DNA of 64,000 nt. It comes from Limnobaculum xujianqingii (lineage in GTDB: Bacteria > Pseudomonadota > Gammaproteobacteria > Enterobacterales > Enterobacteriaceae). The stretch spans positions 2,561,501 through 2,625,500 of the forward strand of contig NZ_JABMLK010000001.1 of assembly GCF_013394855.1 (NCBI RefSeq), written 5' to 3'. Positions within the stretch are counted from its first letter, which is position 1; each line of letters begins with the position of its first letter. Of this stretch, positions 1 through 10,495 are shown one piece after another. A program made the position numbers and the translations under genes. The notes under the pieces are model-generated. The model was given only the letters and a program-made list of their open reading frames with translations. It made no database searches and was not told the DNA's origin.

Positions 1-17
1 GATGGAGAAGGAAACTT

Positions 18-1115
18 ATGAAAATAGGTTTTAAAACGTTACTCACGGGGATCGTACTCAGCATGTCTATGGCCTCTATCGCTGATGCTACCACCGCCAA
101 AAATGATAAAGATAAAATCGTTATCGCCCACCGCGGAGCCAGCGGTTACCTGCCGGAGCACACTCTGCCCTCCAAAGCCATGGCCTATCAGCAAGGGGCT
201 GACTTTCTTGAACAAGATCTGGTGATGACCAAAGACGATCGCCTGATTGTGCTGCATGACCACTATCTTGATCGGGTCACCGATGTCGCAGAGCGCTTCC
301 CTGACCGGGCACGTAAAGATGGTCGTTATTACGCTATCGACTTTACTCTGGACGAAATCAAATCATTAAAGTTCACCGAAGGATTTGATATTAAAGACGG
401 TAAGAAAGTGCAGTCTTATCCGGGCCGCTTCCCGATGGGTAAATCTGACTTCCGTATTCATACTTTTGAAGAAGAGATTGAGTTTATTCAGGGTTTGAAC
501 CACTCAACCGGCAAAAACATTGGCATCTACCCGGAAATTAAAGCGCCATGGTTTCACCGCAGCGAAGGTAAAGATATTTCGGTGAAAACTCTGGAGGTGC
601 TGAAGAAGTACGGCTACAGCCAAAAAAGTGACAATATCTATCTGCAATGTTTTGATTTCAATGAACTCAAACGCATTAAGACTGAGTTAATGCCAAAAGC
701 TGGCGTTGACCTGAAGCTGGTTCAACTGATTGCTTTTACCGATTGGGAAGAAACCTTTGAGCCGAATGCCGAAGGCAAACTGGTTAACTACAGCTATGAC
801 TGGATGTTCAAACCTGGCGGTATGCAAGAGATCGCTAAATATGCCGATGGTATTGGCCCACAATACCCAATGCTGCTGGATGTTGAAGCGTCTAAGCCTG
901 AACATGTGAAACTGTCTGCTATGGCAAAAGAGGCACACGACAGCGGCATGGTTATCCACCCTTATACCCTGCGCGCAGATGCCCTACCTAAATATGCCAC
1001 CAGCATGAATCAACTGCTGGATGTGATGTACAACCAGGCGAAAGTGGAAGGTTTGTTTACTGATTTCCCTGATATGGCGGTGCAATTCCTGCAGAAAGAG
1101 GGACAACATAAATAA
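18..1115 (+). CDS. glpQ: Periplasmic glycerophosphodiester phosphodiesterase GlpQ
   Basis: GlpQ hydrolyses glycerophosphodiesters in the periplasm to glycerol-3-phosphate and an alcohol. The 365-residue product begins with a signal peptide (about residues 1-24, hydrophobic core then A-D-A). The catalytic pattern of the GDPD family is intact: HRG at 38-40, E65 and D67 in a LEQD segment, and HD at 80-81. The ATG follows a GGAGAAGGAA ribosome binding site. glpT normally precedes glpQ and would lie left of the window, so this is probably the last gene of a glpTQ operon; that partner is not visible here. Confidence 0.96.
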   Translation: MKIGFKTLLTGIVLSMSMASIADATTAKNDKDKIVIAHRGASGYLPEHTLPSKAMAYQQGADFLEQDLVMTKDDRLIVLHDHYLDRVTDVAERFPDRARKDGRYYAIDFTLDEIKSLKFTEGFDIKDGKKVQSYPGRFPMGKSDFRIHTFEEEIEFIQGLNHSTGKNIGIYPEIKAPWFHRSEGKDISVKTLEVLKKYGYSQKSDNIYLQCFDFNELKRIKTELMPKAGVDLKLVQLIAFTDWEETFEPNAEGKLVNYSYDWMFKPGGMQEIAKYADGIGPQYPMLLDVEASKPEHVKLSAMAKEAHDSGMVIHPYTLRADALPKYATSMNQLLDVMYNQAKVEGLFTDFPDMAVQFLQKEGQHK

Positions 1116-1122
1116 TTACCCT

Positions 1123-1150
1123 GGGGCATCGTCACTTTGGGCGATGTCCC
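1123..1150 (+). terminator. Hairpin terminator after glpQ
   Basis: A 9-bp stem (1123-1131 with 1142-1150, one G-U pair) begins 7 bases after the glpQ stop. The following tract is only moderately T-rich, so termination may be weak. Confidence 0.55.
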
Positions 1151-1249
1151 ATCTCTTACCTCATTACTGATATTTGTTTATCCACGATCGTTTAACCGCC
1201 GTGCACACTGACATGGCATATTTCATCAGATAATTGCGGAAACCAGTAT

Positions 1250-2167
1250 ATGAAACATCAATATCTCGCATTAAGCCTTGCCCTTGCTACTTTTTCATTT
1301 CCTGCTCTGGCTGCAACGAATCTTTGTGATTCCAGCTATCGCGATGCGCTTCCTAAGTATGAATATCAACTGAAGAAAACCTTTGAAGTAGATGGACGTC
1401 AGGGCATCACTACCGACGGTAAGTTTTACTATGTTTCTGGCAGTACTACCCTGTCGAAATACGATATGCAGGGTAATCTGATAAGCAGCAATAAAACACC
1501 ATTCGACGGCTATAAGATTCCAGCCAATCATATTGGTGATATTGATGTATATAACAATGAAATTTATGTTTCTTCCGAATGGTTTATGGATGGCGTCGGT
1601 AAAGATATTCAAATCGCGGTGCATGACGCAGATACGCTGAAGTTAAAGAGAACCTTCCCATTTAACCCGGATTCAGGCCAGCAGGAAGTTTCTGCCATCA
1701 CCGTTGATAAAGTGAATAACAGCATTTGGATGACATCCTGGGTTGGAGAAGAAAGCGGTCGTTATCTGTATGAGTACGATCTTGCCAACGGCCAGTACAA
1801 ACGAAAAGTACACTTACAGCCAGTACCTCAGTGGATTCAGGGGATTGCCGCTTATCAGGGGGATATTTACCTGACCGCTGATGACGGTACTGCCGACGAC
1901 AAAGAAGTGGATAACCTTTACCGGGTTAAAATTGACAGCAATAAGAGCAATGCTCCTGTTGTGCTGGAAAGAGCCTTCACCGATTTTAAAGACTATGGTG
2001 AAATTGAAGGTGTCGCCGTTAACCCACAAACTCATGAACTGCTGGTGCACTCTAACCGGGGCAAACAGATTGTTCTTGGGATGCCAAAAGGCTTCTATCC
2101 GGGATATGACCGGGAAATCAGTGAAGTGTATGTCTACGGTATGGAGCCGATCTGCAAAGCAAAATAG
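1250..2167 (+). CDS. Secreted beta-propeller-like protein of unknown function
   Basis: The 305-residue product has a clear signal peptide (residues 1-22, ending A-L-A-A) followed by a possible lone cysteine near 26. The mature part carries repeated short strands of the kind I-A-V/I-D-V followed by N-x-I-Y/W-V (for example around residues 100, 155 and 205), the pattern of a six-bladed propeller. A late segment reads EIEGVAVNPQTHELLVHSN, as in SdiA-regulated/SMP-30-like propellers. No catalytic residues can be assigned. It follows glpQ on the same strand, 134 bases downstream and past a hairpin, so it may be separately transcribed. Function not recognised. Confidence 0.75.
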   Translation: MKHQYLALSLALATFSFPALAATNLCDSSYRDALPKYEYQLKKTFEVDGRQGITTDGKFYYVSGSTTLSKYDMQGNLISSNKTPFDGYKIPANHIGDIDVYNNEIYVSSEWFMDGVGKDIQIAVHDADTLKLKRTFPFNPDSGQQEVSAITVDKVNNSIWMTSWVGEESGRYLYEYDLANGQYKRKVHLQPVPQWIQGIAAYQGDIYLTADDGTADDKEVDNLYRVKIDSNKSNAPVVLERAFTDFKDYGEIEGVAVNPQTHELLVHSNRGKQIVLGMPKGFYPGYDREISEVYVYGMEPICKAK

Positions 2168-2193
2168 TCTGAAAACAGAGCGTTAGAAATAAC

Positions 2194-2217
2194 TCGACCA
2201 GCATTAGTGCTGGTCGA
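2194..2217. terminator. Bidirectional terminator hairpin
   Basis: A perfect 10-bp stem (2194-2203 with 2208-2217) with a TTAG loop lies between the convergent propeller gene and yigL. It could serve both strands. Confidence 0.7.
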
Positions 2218-2244
2218 AATTCAACAGGGTATATTGAAAAGCGA

Positions 2245-3043
2245 TTATAAATACAGCTTCCGCAAATAGTGCATTACCGCATCATCCACATTGCTGCCAA
2301 TCACTTCCAACTGAGGTAATGTCTGCTTTAAGCGCGGAGAGGCGTTTTTCATAATGCAGCCTTTACCTGCCATAGACAGCATCTCTTTATCATTCATGCC
2401 ATCGCCAAAGGTAATACAGTCTTTCAGCTCGTAACCGAGAATACCGGAAACGTCTTGCAACGCATGGCCTTTCGATACTCCAGCACCCATGATTTCCAGA
2501 CAGTAATCCAGAGAGAAACTGGCGTTCACCTGACCGTGCCAACGGCTGTTAATCTTCTCTTCCAGACGCAGCAATGTTTCATGATTAGTACAGGTATAAA
2601 ATACTTTGCATATGCCATCAGTTGCCATCGAATTTGGTTCAAACAGCTGATAGCTAAAGTCTGACTCTTTATGGAAGTTTTTCAGGTCTTCACTTTCACG
2701 ATTAGTTAGCCAGTCATCGTTACGATAAACGTGAGTTTCAATATCCGTGCTGTCATTCACAATACGGAAAAGCTCATAGGCAATCTCTTCGTCCAGCTTA
2801 TGACTGAAAAGCAGCTCGCCCTGACCATTATGCACCCGGGCACCGTTGGAGGTGATCATGTAGGAGTCGATCCCCAACCCATCACGAATTTGTCCAACGT
2901 CCACATGGTGACGACCGGTAGCAAAAATAAAATTAACGCCATGTTGAGAAATTAACTTCAGCGTCTCTTTAGCGAAGGGGGGACAATGTGTGGTCTGACT
3001 GCAATAAAGTACCATCCAGATCCGATGCAACGATTTGATACAT
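2245..3043 (-). pseudogene. yigL: yigL, HAD-family (Cof-type) sugar/pyridoxal phosphatase, frameshifted
   Basis: The product matches YigL, a HAD phosphatase acting on pyridoxal phosphate and sugar phosphates, from FAKETLKLISQHG to the C terminus (ATGRHHVDVGQ, ITSNGARV, GDGMND all present). The natural start is the ATG ending at 3043; its frame encodes MYQIVASDLDGTLLQSDHTL, including the nucleophile motif DLDGT. A run of six C on the minus strand (2977-2982) shifts this frame into a stop a few codons later. Five C would join the two parts perfectly. The longest open frame begins instead at an artefactual TTG and lacks the nucleophile. Either the gene is broken, or there is a sequencing error, or the run is read by slippage. 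It follows pldB by 47 bases, as in E. coli. Confidence 0.85.
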
Positions 3044-3090
3044 ATAGAATGACTAGCCTCTGACTAAAATTATATTTACTGGTTTGAAGA

Positions 3091-4101
3091 TCAATACCGG
3101 TCGAAAAAACCTAATATGTCCATCAATGCCTCAGTGCGCAATTCGTCATGCTCAAACAGAATCTCATGACGAGCTCCCTCAATCACCCTGGGTGAACCAC
3201 CTTCACAAGGATGACCTGCGTCAGCTAAAGCCTGACAGAAGGCAACATGGGCATCATTATCCACTAAACGCTCCTGACTTGCCTGCAAAATAATCAGCGG
3301 TGTAGTAATTTCTGGTGCCAGTTCAATGGCGCGTTCACCCGCCATCATCGATTCACGCACCCAGCGATAGGTTGGACCACCAATCCTTAGTTCCGGACGG
3401 TCAGCATAGTGGCGGGAAAACAGACGGTAGCGATCTTTACTGTGGGTTAATAAATTCACTGCGTAAGGCATTGGTAACCAGCGTCCGGTGCCCATTGCAT
3501 AATACTCTCTGGCACCCTGCCAGCGTTCCGTCAGGTCAGTAATTTTTTTTGCCAACCAGGACGGCATCGGCAAAGCTATGCCTAACATTGGGGAACAGAG
3601 TGCCGCAGCCCTGACGGAGTTTGGATGCCGGGCCAAAAATAACGCGGCAATTGCTCCTCCCATGGAGTGCGCCAGTAAAAACGCGGGTTTATGATTTTCG
3701 GCTTCAAAAATCGTACGCCAAAAGAATTCGAAGTCATCTACATAGTCATCAAACTTTTCAACGTGACCGCGCTGTCCATCATCCAGCAAACGCCCGGAAA
3801 AACCCTGACCGCGATGATCTAAAATCCAGACGTCATAACCGCAGCGAAACAGGTCATATGCCAATTCCTGATACTTGATATACCCTTCAGTACGCCCTGT
3901 CACCACCACAATAGCGCGCTGATTCTCCTCTGCGGTGAATTTCACGTATTTAATTGGCACGCCATCGGCACCGTTAAAACTGCACTCTTCTCTTTGCTGC
4001 CAAAAGCTTAATAACGGCCCGGCGACAAACGAAGAAAAGCGCTTTTCACGGCTTAGCCACTCATTTTGGAAGGATGAAAAATCGACTGTCATTGGTTTCA
4101 C
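3091..4101 (-). CDS. pldB: Lysophospholipase L2 (PldB)
   Basis: PldB removes the remaining acyl chain from lysophospholipids at the inner membrane. The 336-residue alpha/beta-hydrolase matches the E. coli protein in length and order of motifs: the DHRGQGFSGRL segment near 95-105, the nucleophile elbow AHSMGG with Ser146, the GGPTYRWVRES segment, and a late GARHEILFE segment that supplies the catalytic histidine. It is transcribed with yigL downstream. In E. coli rhtB lies directly upstream of pldB; here rhtB is on the opposite strand and a HEAT-like gene separates them. Confidence 0.95.
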   Translation of the reverse strand: MKPMTVDFSSFQNEWLSREKRFSSFVAGPLLSFWQQREECSFNGADGVPIKYVKFTAEENQRAIVVVTGRTEGYIKYQELAYDLFRCGYDVWILDHRGQGFSGRLLDDGQRGHVEKFDDYVDDFEFFWRTIFEAENHKPAFLLAHSMGGAIAALFLARHPNSVRAAALCSPMLGIALPMPSWLAKKITDLTERWQGAREYYAMGTGRWLPMPYAVNLLTHSKDRYRLFSRHYADRPELRIGGPTYRWVRESMMAGERAIELAPEITTPLIILQASQERLVDNDAHVAFCQALADAGHPCEGGSPRVIEGARHEILFEHDELRTEALMDILGFFDRY

Positions 4102-4239
4102 ATATCCTGTGTTGATACCTGTTTATCACCCATGCGGCAGAAATTATCAATAGAATATTATAAAATAGAGCACGATATGGAAAAGGTAACCGAACTAAAT
4201 CAAGGTTTGCTATATCACTTTGATTAACAAGGAACAAGT

Positions 4240-5040
4240 ATGGGCTCTCGAACAACTAATGACATTTTAGCTGAGTTAGAAAAAGAGAAGTTGGAGAAAG
4301 AGGCGCTTACTGAAGATGAAATGTCCGCGCGATATAGCCAATTGCTGGCCGGTGACAGTTCCAAAATAGACATGTTTGACTTTGCCAACGATCTGGGGAG
4401 CAGTAAATTATTACATTATCATTTTTCGCTTATCTGCCAGCAATGGGATAGCTTTCCAATAAAATACAAAGAGTTATTTCATTCATTTTATCGGCATGAC
4501 ATTGATGGAATCGACTTTCTATTTGAAACACTGACGGCTCGCACGCAGGAAAAATATCACTGCCAAATCGCCCACCTGATAGCCTCTTGCCTGACCAAAT
4601 TTACCCACAGAGATTTCTATCAGGAGAGTCGCAAAAAGCTCATCCCTTACTTAAGACAATTTACTGATATTAAAGATAACGAACAAAGACGAAATATCAT
4701 TATTACTATTGGATGGCTCGGTTCTGTTTCTGACATCCAATTACTTTGCCAGCATATGAGAAATGATGAGGATAGTCTTTGCCGGGCATGGTCTGCATCA
4801 TCGTTAATGCAGATGTCATTTCATGGAGTTACGGTAAAAAGTATAACCAGTCGAACACGAGAAGATTTTATTGCCGCTATCGAAGCAGAAATAAACCTGT
4901 TTACCCTCGGCTGTATAGTTGAATCGGCCCAGATACTGTGGAAGAAAAAATGGGTAAGCACTTCCAGCGTCGAAAAAGTCGATGAGGAGAAAATACTTAA
5001 AGCAAAAGCTTCTGCTATTCGCTTTTTAAGCAAACAGTAA
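4240..5040 (+). CDS. HEAT-repeat-like protein of unknown function
   Basis: This 266-residue protein has no signal peptide or membrane segment. The N terminus is charged and probably helical (ILAELEKEKLEKEAL). Residues 150-190 contain helical pairs such as RRNIIITIGWLGSVSDIQLL followed by a CRAWSASSLMQM segment, typical of HEAT-type solenoid repeats. The start is well supported by AAGGAAC 5-7 bases upstream. Base composition is AT-rich and it sits between pldB and rhtB, which are neighbours in E. coli, so it is an insertion in that context. I do not recognise the family and assign no function. Confidence 0.7.
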   Translation: MGSRTTNDILAELEKEKLEKEALTEDEMSARYSQLLAGDSSKIDMFDFANDLGSSKLLHYHFSLICQQWDSFPIKYKELFHSFYRHDIDGIDFLFETLTARTQEKYHCQIAHLIASCLTKFTHRDFYQESRKKLIPYLRQFTDIKDNEQRRNIIITIGWLGSVSDIQLLCQHMRNDEDSLCRAWSASSLMQMSFHGVTVKSITSRTREDFIAAIEAEINLFTLGCIVESAQILWKKKWVSTSSVEKVDEEKILKAKASAIRFLSKQ

Positions 5041-5177
5041 CCGATTTGTAACCTGATATTCATTAGCTACCCTCAACGCAGATTTTTTCTCCTCATTTGA
5101 TACTCATAAAATATGATGGCCAGCCCTTCGGGTATTGTTATTAATTTCCACTCCCCCTAGTGACTTATGACAAAACA

Positions 5178-5195
5178 TCAGATAAAACTATCTGA
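5178..5195. other. Small inverted repeat upstream of rhtB
   Basis: TCAGATA-AAAC-TATCTGA is a perfect 7-bp inverted repeat 45 bases before the rhtB start. It could be a protein-binding site or a small RNA hairpin; the sequence alone does not decide. Confidence 0.35.
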
Positions 5196-5240
5196 TCCCT
5201 GTATTTTTCTTGTGCGACAGTGCACTGATGGTGATCTATT

Positions 5241-5867
5241 GTGACTTTCGAGTGGTGGCTAACCTATCTGATAACAACCATTATCCTTAGCCTTTCCCCT
5301 GGGCCGGGGGCAATCAATACCATGAGCACCGGCACCACCTATGGATTTCGCGGCACGATTCCTGCTATTGCCGGTTTACAGGTTGGATTAGCGGTACATA
5401 TTGTGTTGGTAGGTATCGGCCTGGGAACGCTGCTTTCACAATCGGCGGTGGCCTTTGAGATGTTGAAATGGTTGGGAGCGGGTTACCTTATCTGGCTGGG
5501 AATACAACAATGGCGCACCGCCGGAGCCATCGATTTAAATGCAGTATCTAAAGCATTACCCAGCAGTGGGCTATTTAAACGTGCCGTATTGGTTAATTTA
5601 ACCAATCCTAAAAGCATCGTATTTTTAGCTGCCCTGTTCCCACAATTTATCATTCCACACCAGCCGCAGGGCATACAGTACCTGATTTTAGGGGTAACCA
5701 GCATCGCTGTAGATGTAGTCGTTATGGCAGGCTATGCCACGCTTGCCACTCACGTTGCCAAATGGTTACGTCAGCCTCATCAGATGAAGTTGCTTAACCG
5801 CCTGTTCGGTACGTTGTTTATGATGGTTGGAGCCCTGTTATTGTTCGCCCGTCGAAGTAATAGCTAG
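5241..5867 (+). CDS. rhtB: Homoserine/homoserine lactone efflux protein RhtB
   Basis: RhtB belongs to the LysE/RhtB exporter family and pumps out homoserine and its lactone. The 208-residue protein closely follows the E. coli sequence: [13 protein letters not shown] near the N terminus, the [19 protein letters not shown] helix, and [19 protein letters not shown] in the middle, with about six predicted membrane helices. The initiation codon is GTG; the upstream Shine-Dalgarno is poor. The nearby asd gene makes the precursor of homoserine, so the two adjoin functionally, though each is probably transcribed separately. Confidence 0.93.
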   Translation: MTFEWWLTYLITTIILSLSPGPGAINTMSTGTTYGFRGTIPAIAGLQVGLAVHIVLVGIGLGTLLSQSAVAFEMLKWLGAGYLIWLGIQQWRTAGAIDLNAVSKALPSSGLFKRAVLVNLTNPKSIVFLAALFPQFIIPHQPQGIQYLILGVTSIAVDVVVMAGYATLATHVAKWLRQPHQMKLLNRLFGTLFMMVGALLLFARRSNS

Positions 5868-6056
5868 AGGGCTATAAGTACAATTATTATTGGATTATAA
5901 GTTTTACTGCTGAATAATTTTTCTATATCGAATTATTTTACTTGCACGCTCTGATACATTTTGTAAGGTTGAAGGGGTCCGCTCACGATAATTCAGTAAA
6001 AAGTAACGCGGCAAAGACACACTCACATTGATTACTGCAAAGTTAGGATTGCTAAT

Positions 6057-7169
6057 ATGAAAAACGTCGGTTTTGTTGGCTGGCGCGGCATGGTCGGTTC
6101 CGTTCTTATGCAACGCATGATAGAAGAACGTGATTTTGATGCTATCCGCCCGGTATTTTTCTCTACTTCACAAACTGGTCAGGCAGCACCCACCTTCACC
6201 GGTCAAAACGGTACGCTGCAGGATGCCAATGATATCGACGCGTTACGCGCACTGGATATTATTATCACCTGTCAGGGTGGTGACTATACCAGTGACATCT
6301 ACCCTAAGCTGCGCGCTACCGGTTGGAACGGCTACTGGATTGATGCAGCTTCAACTCTGCGCATGAAAGATGATGCCATTATTATTCTCGACCCGGTGAA
6401 CCATCAGGTGATTCATCAAGGGCTGAATCAGGGCATCAAAACCTTTGTTGGCGGTAACTGTACCGTTAGCCTGATGTTAATGGCACTGGGTGGCCTGTTC
6501 GCTAACAATCTGGTGGAGTGGGCTTCGGTTGCCACCTATCAGGCAGCTTCCGGCGGCGGTGCTCGTCATATGCGTGAGCTGCTGACCCAAATGGGCATGC
6601 TGCACGCTACCGTTGCCAAAGAGCTACAGGATCCGGCATCTGCCATTCTGGATATCGAACGTAAAGTGACGGCAGAAATGCGTAATGGCGTATTACCTGT
6701 CGATAACTTCGGTGTTCCATTAGCCGGTAGCTTAATCCCATGGATTGATAAGCAATTAGATAACGGCCAGAGCCGCGAAGAGTGGAAAGGCCAGGCTGAA
6801 ACCAACAAGATTCTGAACACCGGCTCAGTGATTCCAGTCGATGGTCTGTGTGTTCGTATTGGCGCGCTGCGCTGTCACAGTCAGGCATTTACCCTGAAGA
6901 TGAAAAAAGATGTTCCTCTGGCGGATATCGAAAGCATGCTGGCAGAACATAACCAATGGGTGAAAGTGGTACCAAACGATCGGGAGCTCTCCATGCGTGA
7001 GCTAACGCCTGCTGCGGTTACCGGCACGCTTTCTACTCCGGTAGGTCGTCTGCGTAAGTTGAATATGGGGCCAGAATATCTGTCAGCCTTCACCGTAGGT
7101 GACCAGCTGTTGTGGGGTGCGGCAGAGCCGCTGCGCCGTATGTTGCGGATTTTACTGCAACAGGCTTAA
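6057..7169 (+). CDS. asd: Aspartate-semialdehyde dehydrogenase
   Basis: Asd reduces aspartyl phosphate to aspartate semialdehyde with NADPH, the branch point to lysine, diaminopimelate, threonine and methionine. The 370-residue product carries the nucleotide-binding GWRGMVG at 8-14, the catalytic cysteine in GGNCTVS near residue 135, the SGGGARHM segment and the substrate-binding [15 protein letters not shown] segment near 275. In E. coli asd lies near glgB; here it sits between rhtB and a phosphatase. No lysine riboswitch is evident in the 190 bases upstream. Confidence 0.97.
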   Translation: MKNVGFVGWRGMVGSVLMQRMIEERDFDAIRPVFFSTSQTGQAAPTFTGQNGTLQDANDIDALRALDIIITCQGGDYTSDIYPKLRATGWNGYWIDAASTLRMKDDAIIILDPVNHQVIHQGLNQGIKTFVGGNCTVSLMLMALGGLFANNLVEWASVATYQAASGGGARHMRELLTQMGMLHATVAKELQDPASAILDIERKVTAEMRNGVLPVDNFGVPLAGSLIPWIDKQLDNGQSREEWKGQAETNKILNTGSVIPVDGLCVRIGALRCHSQAFTLKMKKDVPLADIESMLAEHNQWVKVVPNDRELSMRELTPAAVTGTLSTPVGRLRKLNMGPEYLSAFTVGDQLLWGAAEPLRRMLRILLQQA

Positions 7170-7181
7170 TCCTGCTGTCTA

Positions 7182-7207
7182 TCCCTTCCGGCTCTTGCCG
7201 GAAGGGA
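7182..7207. terminator. Terminator hairpin between asd and the tyrosine phosphatase
   Basis: A perfect 11-bp stem (7182-7192 with 7197-7207) with a TCTT loop lies 12 bases after asd, between convergent genes. There is little T tract on either side. Confidence 0.65.
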
Positions 7208-7231
7208 ATATCACATCAATCCTGTCAGTCA

Positions 7232-8020
7232 TTACGCTTCTAAATACTTATCCTGAACCTTCGCCCGAACTTCTGGTGTCAAACCAAACTCCTGCTCCAG
7301 CCAGTTATCCGTATTGCCATAACGCTGATCGATGGCGTGCAGCGCGGTGCCAATAAAACTCTCTTTGGCCGACATTACATAGCTCAGGCTATCAATACCA
7401 TGCTGTTCGTTCAGATGTTCAGTCATATGACTTAAGATCTCTCTACGATAAGGAGCCAGTGTAGTTTCCGTCAGCATATAATCTTCAATAACCGTATTAC
7501 GATCTGCACCCAACGTCAGGAGTACGATAGCGGAACCGATACCGGTGCGATCCTTACCCACCGCACAATGCTGCACTAAAGCACCAGAATCTGGCTGTTG
7601 CATCACCTGAGTCAGATAGCGATAAGCGCGGTTATTAAAAGGCAGTTGGTTATACAAACGTGCCATAAAATCAACCGCATTAAACGATGCCAGAGACTCA
7701 TCCGTCAGCTTACCAAAGTTGGCATTTACATCATCGGATAAAGGGTTGGCCGGAATATTTTCATAATCAACACCCTGCCACAGCACATCGGGACGGGTTT
7801 GCACTTCATCAGCATCACGGTAGTCAATAATCTGGGTCAGCGGCATTTGGCTGAGATAGTGACAATCATCCGCAGTTAACCGATCCAAAGAACCCGCACG
7901 CAGCAACAAGCCAGGCTTCACTTTCCGCCCGTCTTTGGCCAGATTTCCACCCTGATCGCGAAAGTTAATGCCACCCTGTAATGGTAGCAATGATGAATGC
8001 AATATATTGATAGTAGTCAT
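7232..8020 (-). CDS. Tyrosine-protein phosphatase family protein
   Basis: The 262-residue product belongs to the bacterial tyrosine phosphatase group of the Y_phosphatase3 type. It shows the N-terminal NFRDQGG element (19-25), the conserved LLLRAGSLDRLT segment and the P-loop HCAVGKDRTG at 151-160 with catalytic Cys152 and Arg158. Extended members of this family include lipid and protein phosphatases. The substrate cannot be told from sequence. There is no signal peptide, so it should be cytoplasmic. The ATG follows a GAGGGA ribosome binding site. It is probably a single-gene unit, convergent with asd. Confidence 0.85.
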   Translation of the reverse strand: MTTINILHSSLLPLQGGINFRDQGGNLAKDGRKVKPGLLLRAGSLDRLTADDCHYLSQMPLTQIIDYRDADEVQTRPDVLWQGVDYENIPANPLSDDVNANFGKLTDESLASFNAVDFMARLYNQLPFNNRAYRYLTQVMQQPDSGALVQHCAVGKDRTGIGSAIVLLTLGADRNTVIEDYMLTETTLAPYRREILSHMTEHLNEQHGIDSLSYVMSAKESFIGTALHAIDQRYGNTDNWLEQEFGLTPEVRAKVQDKYLEA

Positions 8021-8171
8021 GGATCCCTCTTCATTCGGCTATCAGTCGTATTAATTATGGTACCGGCGTTCAGATAAACATCGGATAAATGGTTGAGGAG
8101 TAAGATTAGTGGCTATGACGAGATCGTTGTTATGTATTCGATACGCCATAGCCTGACAGGTAGATAAATTC

Positions 8172-8873
8172 TCAGATAAACGAGAAAGCATCACCAAACA
8201 TACGGGTTTCGTCCGCGCCACGCTCATTGCAGAACCGTTCTCTGGCAATCTTAACCATTTCAAAGCGTCCGGCGATATAGATATCATGCTCAGCCAGTGA
8301 ACCGAAATCCGCTAATACAGCGGTGAGTACGGTTCCGCTGCGACCACGCCATTCAGGCTCTGGTTGCTCTACTACCGAGATAACGCTCAGGTTAGGGTAC
8401 TGAACGGTCAGCGCCTCAAGACGACCAAGGTCATATAAATGCGCCTCTTCACGCCCACCCCAGTATAGAGATATCTGGCGTTCCGGCTGTTGGGCCAGTA
8501 CTGTCATCAGGATAGAGTTTACATAGGAGAACCCGGTACCGCCGGCAATCAGCAGAATTGGGCGCTGAGAGTCTGTACGCAACCACGCCTCACCATGAGG
8601 GATATCAACAGAAATTGTCTCTTCCTTCAGCAAACGATCCATCACTGCCATAGCATACAGATTGAGTTCGGAAGCGCCGATATGTAACTCAATAGATTCG
8701 CTCTCCATGGGGGTCGACGCCATTGAGAACGGGCGCTTATCGCGCTCATCCATCACCACCATCAAATACTGACCAGCCTGAAATGAAACTGGTAAATCGG
8801 GAACTAAACGCACACGAAATACCGTATCAGTGATGGACTCCACTGAGGCAACCTTACAATTCAATATAGCCAT
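8172..8873 (-). CDS. fre: NAD(P)H-flavin reductase Fre
   Basis: Fre reduces free flavins with NAD(P)H and supplies electrons for ribonucleotide reductase activation, ferric iron reduction and the prenylated flavin needed by UbiD. The 233 residues equal the E. coli length. Seen are the flavin-binding RPFSMAS at 47-53, the nucleotide-binding GGTGFSY at 111-117, and the C-terminal [16 protein letters not shown] ribosome binding site precedes the ATG. It lies 54 bases downstream of ubiD on the same strand, as in E. coli. Confidence 0.96.
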   Translation of the reverse strand: MAILNCKVASVESITDTVFRVRLVPDLPVSFQAGQYLMVVMDERDKRPFSMASTPMESESIELHIGASELNLYAMAVMDRLLKEETISVDIPHGEAWLRTDSQRPILLIAGGTGFSYVNSILMTVLAQQPERQISLYWGGREEAHLYDLGRLEALTVQYPNLSVISVVEQPEPEWRGRSGTVLTAVLADFGSLAEHDIYIAGRFEMVKIARERFCNERGADETRMFGDAFSFI

Positions 8874-8927
8874 GTACTCCCTCTACAGAGTCATTAAATT
8901 CCAGCTATCGCTAAGTTAATGCGATAG

Positions 8928-10415
8928 TTAACGAGGCGTTTTGCCATCTTCAAATATTGCCAGCTCATCCCAGATAGCATCAACGCGAGAACGCACCGCA
9001 GGATCCATAGTTATTGGCCTTCCCCATTCGCGCTGCGTCTCACCCGGCCACTTATTGGTGGCATCCATACCCATCTTGGAACCTAATCCTGAAACCGGTG
9101 AGGCAAAATCCAGATAGTCGATTGGCGTGTTTTCCATTAATACGGTATCGCGCGCCGGGTCCATTCTGGTGGTAATTGCCCAGATCACATCATTCCAGTC
9201 TCTGGCATTAATGTCATCATCACAGACAATGACAAACTTGGTATACATAAACTGCCGCAGGAAGGACCAAACGCCCATCATCACGCGTTTGGCATGACCA
9301 GCGTACTGCTTCTTCATGGTAACCACGGCCATCCGATAGGAACAGCCTTCAGGGGGCAGATAAAAATCAACAATTTCCGGGAATTGCTTTTGCAGAATCG
9401 GCACAAAAACTTCGTTTAGTGCCAGCCCCATTACCGCCGGTTCATCTGGTGGACGACCAGTATAGGTTGAATGATAGATAGCATCAGCCCGACGAGTAAT
9501 ATGAGTTACGGTAAACACCGGGAAGCTATCTACTTCATTGTAATAACCGGTATGATCACCGTATGGCCCTTCTGGCGCCATTTCCCCTGGCTCGATATAA
9601 CCTTCCAGCACAATTTCGGCGCTGGCGGGCACTTCTAATTCATTGGATACACACTTCACTACATCGGTTTTATAACCACGCAGTAACCCTGCAAATGCAT
9701 ATTCTGAGAGTGTATCCGGCACCGGCGTTACCGCCGCCAGAATAGTGGCAGGATCGGCCCCTAAAGCAACAGCAACCGGGAAACGCTCACCGGGATGTTG
9801 CTGACACCATTCCTGATAATCTAAAGCACCGCCCCGATGAGAGAGCCAGCGCATAATGACTTTATTTTTATCCAGTACCTGTTGGCGATAAATACCCAGA
9901 TTCTGCCGTTCTTTGTGAGGGCCACGGGTGACCGTCAGCCCCCAGGTAATTAGCGGTGCGGCGTCTTCTGGCCAGCAATGCATAATCGGCAGCTTGCTTA
10001 GGTCAACATCATCACCCTGCCAGATTTGTTCCTGACAAGGTGCAGAGGCCAGCCGTTTAGTCGGCATATTTAAAACCTGTTTAAACTGAGGCAGTTTATC
10101 CATCAGATCGCGAAACCCTTTTGGTGGTTCCGGTTCCTTCAGGAAGGCCAGCAGTTTACCTACCTCGCGCAGCGCACTCACATCCTCCTGCCCCATTCCC
10201 ATCGCCACCCGTTTGGGTGTGCCAAACAGGTTACACAGCACAGGGGTCTGATATCCTTTGGGATTTTCAAACAACAATGCAGGACCACCGGCACGCAGGG
10301 TGCGATCGGCAATCTCTGTCATCTCAAGATAGGGATCAATCGGTTGTGTAATACGTTTTAATTCCCCTTGCTTCTCCAGCAAATCGAGGAACTCGCGCAG
10401 ATCTCGGTATTTCAT
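8928..10415 (-). CDS. ubiD: 4-hydroxy-3-polyprenylbenzoate decarboxylase UbiD
   Basis: UbiD decarboxylates 3-octaprenyl-4-hydroxybenzoate in ubiquinone synthesis, using prenylated FMN made by UbiX. The 495-residue product matches the E. coli enzyme (497) from [22 protein letters not shown] onward; the [13 protein letters not shown] active-site segment and the later [16 protein letters not shown] segment are intact. The ATG at the right end has only a weak ribosome binding site. It forms a pair with fre, and several other ubiquinone genes (ubiE, ubiJ, ubiB) lie within 11 kb. Confidence 0.97.
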   Translation of the reverse strand: MKYRDLREFLDLLEKQGELKRITQPIDPYLEMTEIADRTLRAGGPALLFENPKGYQTPVLCNLFGTPKRVAMGMGQEDVSALREVGKLLAFLKEPEPPKGFRDLMDKLPQFKQVLNMPTKRLASAPCQEQIWQGDDVDLSKLPIMHCWPEDAAPLITWGLTVTRGPHKERQNLGIYRQQVLDKNKVIMRWLSHRGGALDYQEWCQQHPGERFPVAVALGADPATILAAVTPVPDTLSEYAFAGLLRGYKTDVVKCVSNELEVPASAEIVLEGYIEPGEMAPEGPYGDHTGYYNEVDSFPVFTVTHITRRADAIYHSTYTGRPPDEPAVMGLALNEVFVPILQKQFPEIVDFYLPPEGCSYRMAVVTMKKQYAGHAKRVMMGVWSFLRQFMYTKFVIVCDDDINARDWNDVIWAITTRMDPARDTVLMENTPIDYLDFASPVSGLGSKMGMDATNKWPGETQREWGRPITMDPAVRSRVDAIWDELAIFEDGKTPR

Positions 10416-10495
10416 AGTTTTATTTACAGGCCAGTTAAGATGTCATTATAGAAAGGTTTCCCTCACTTCGCCGCCATTATACTTACTTTTAGCCA

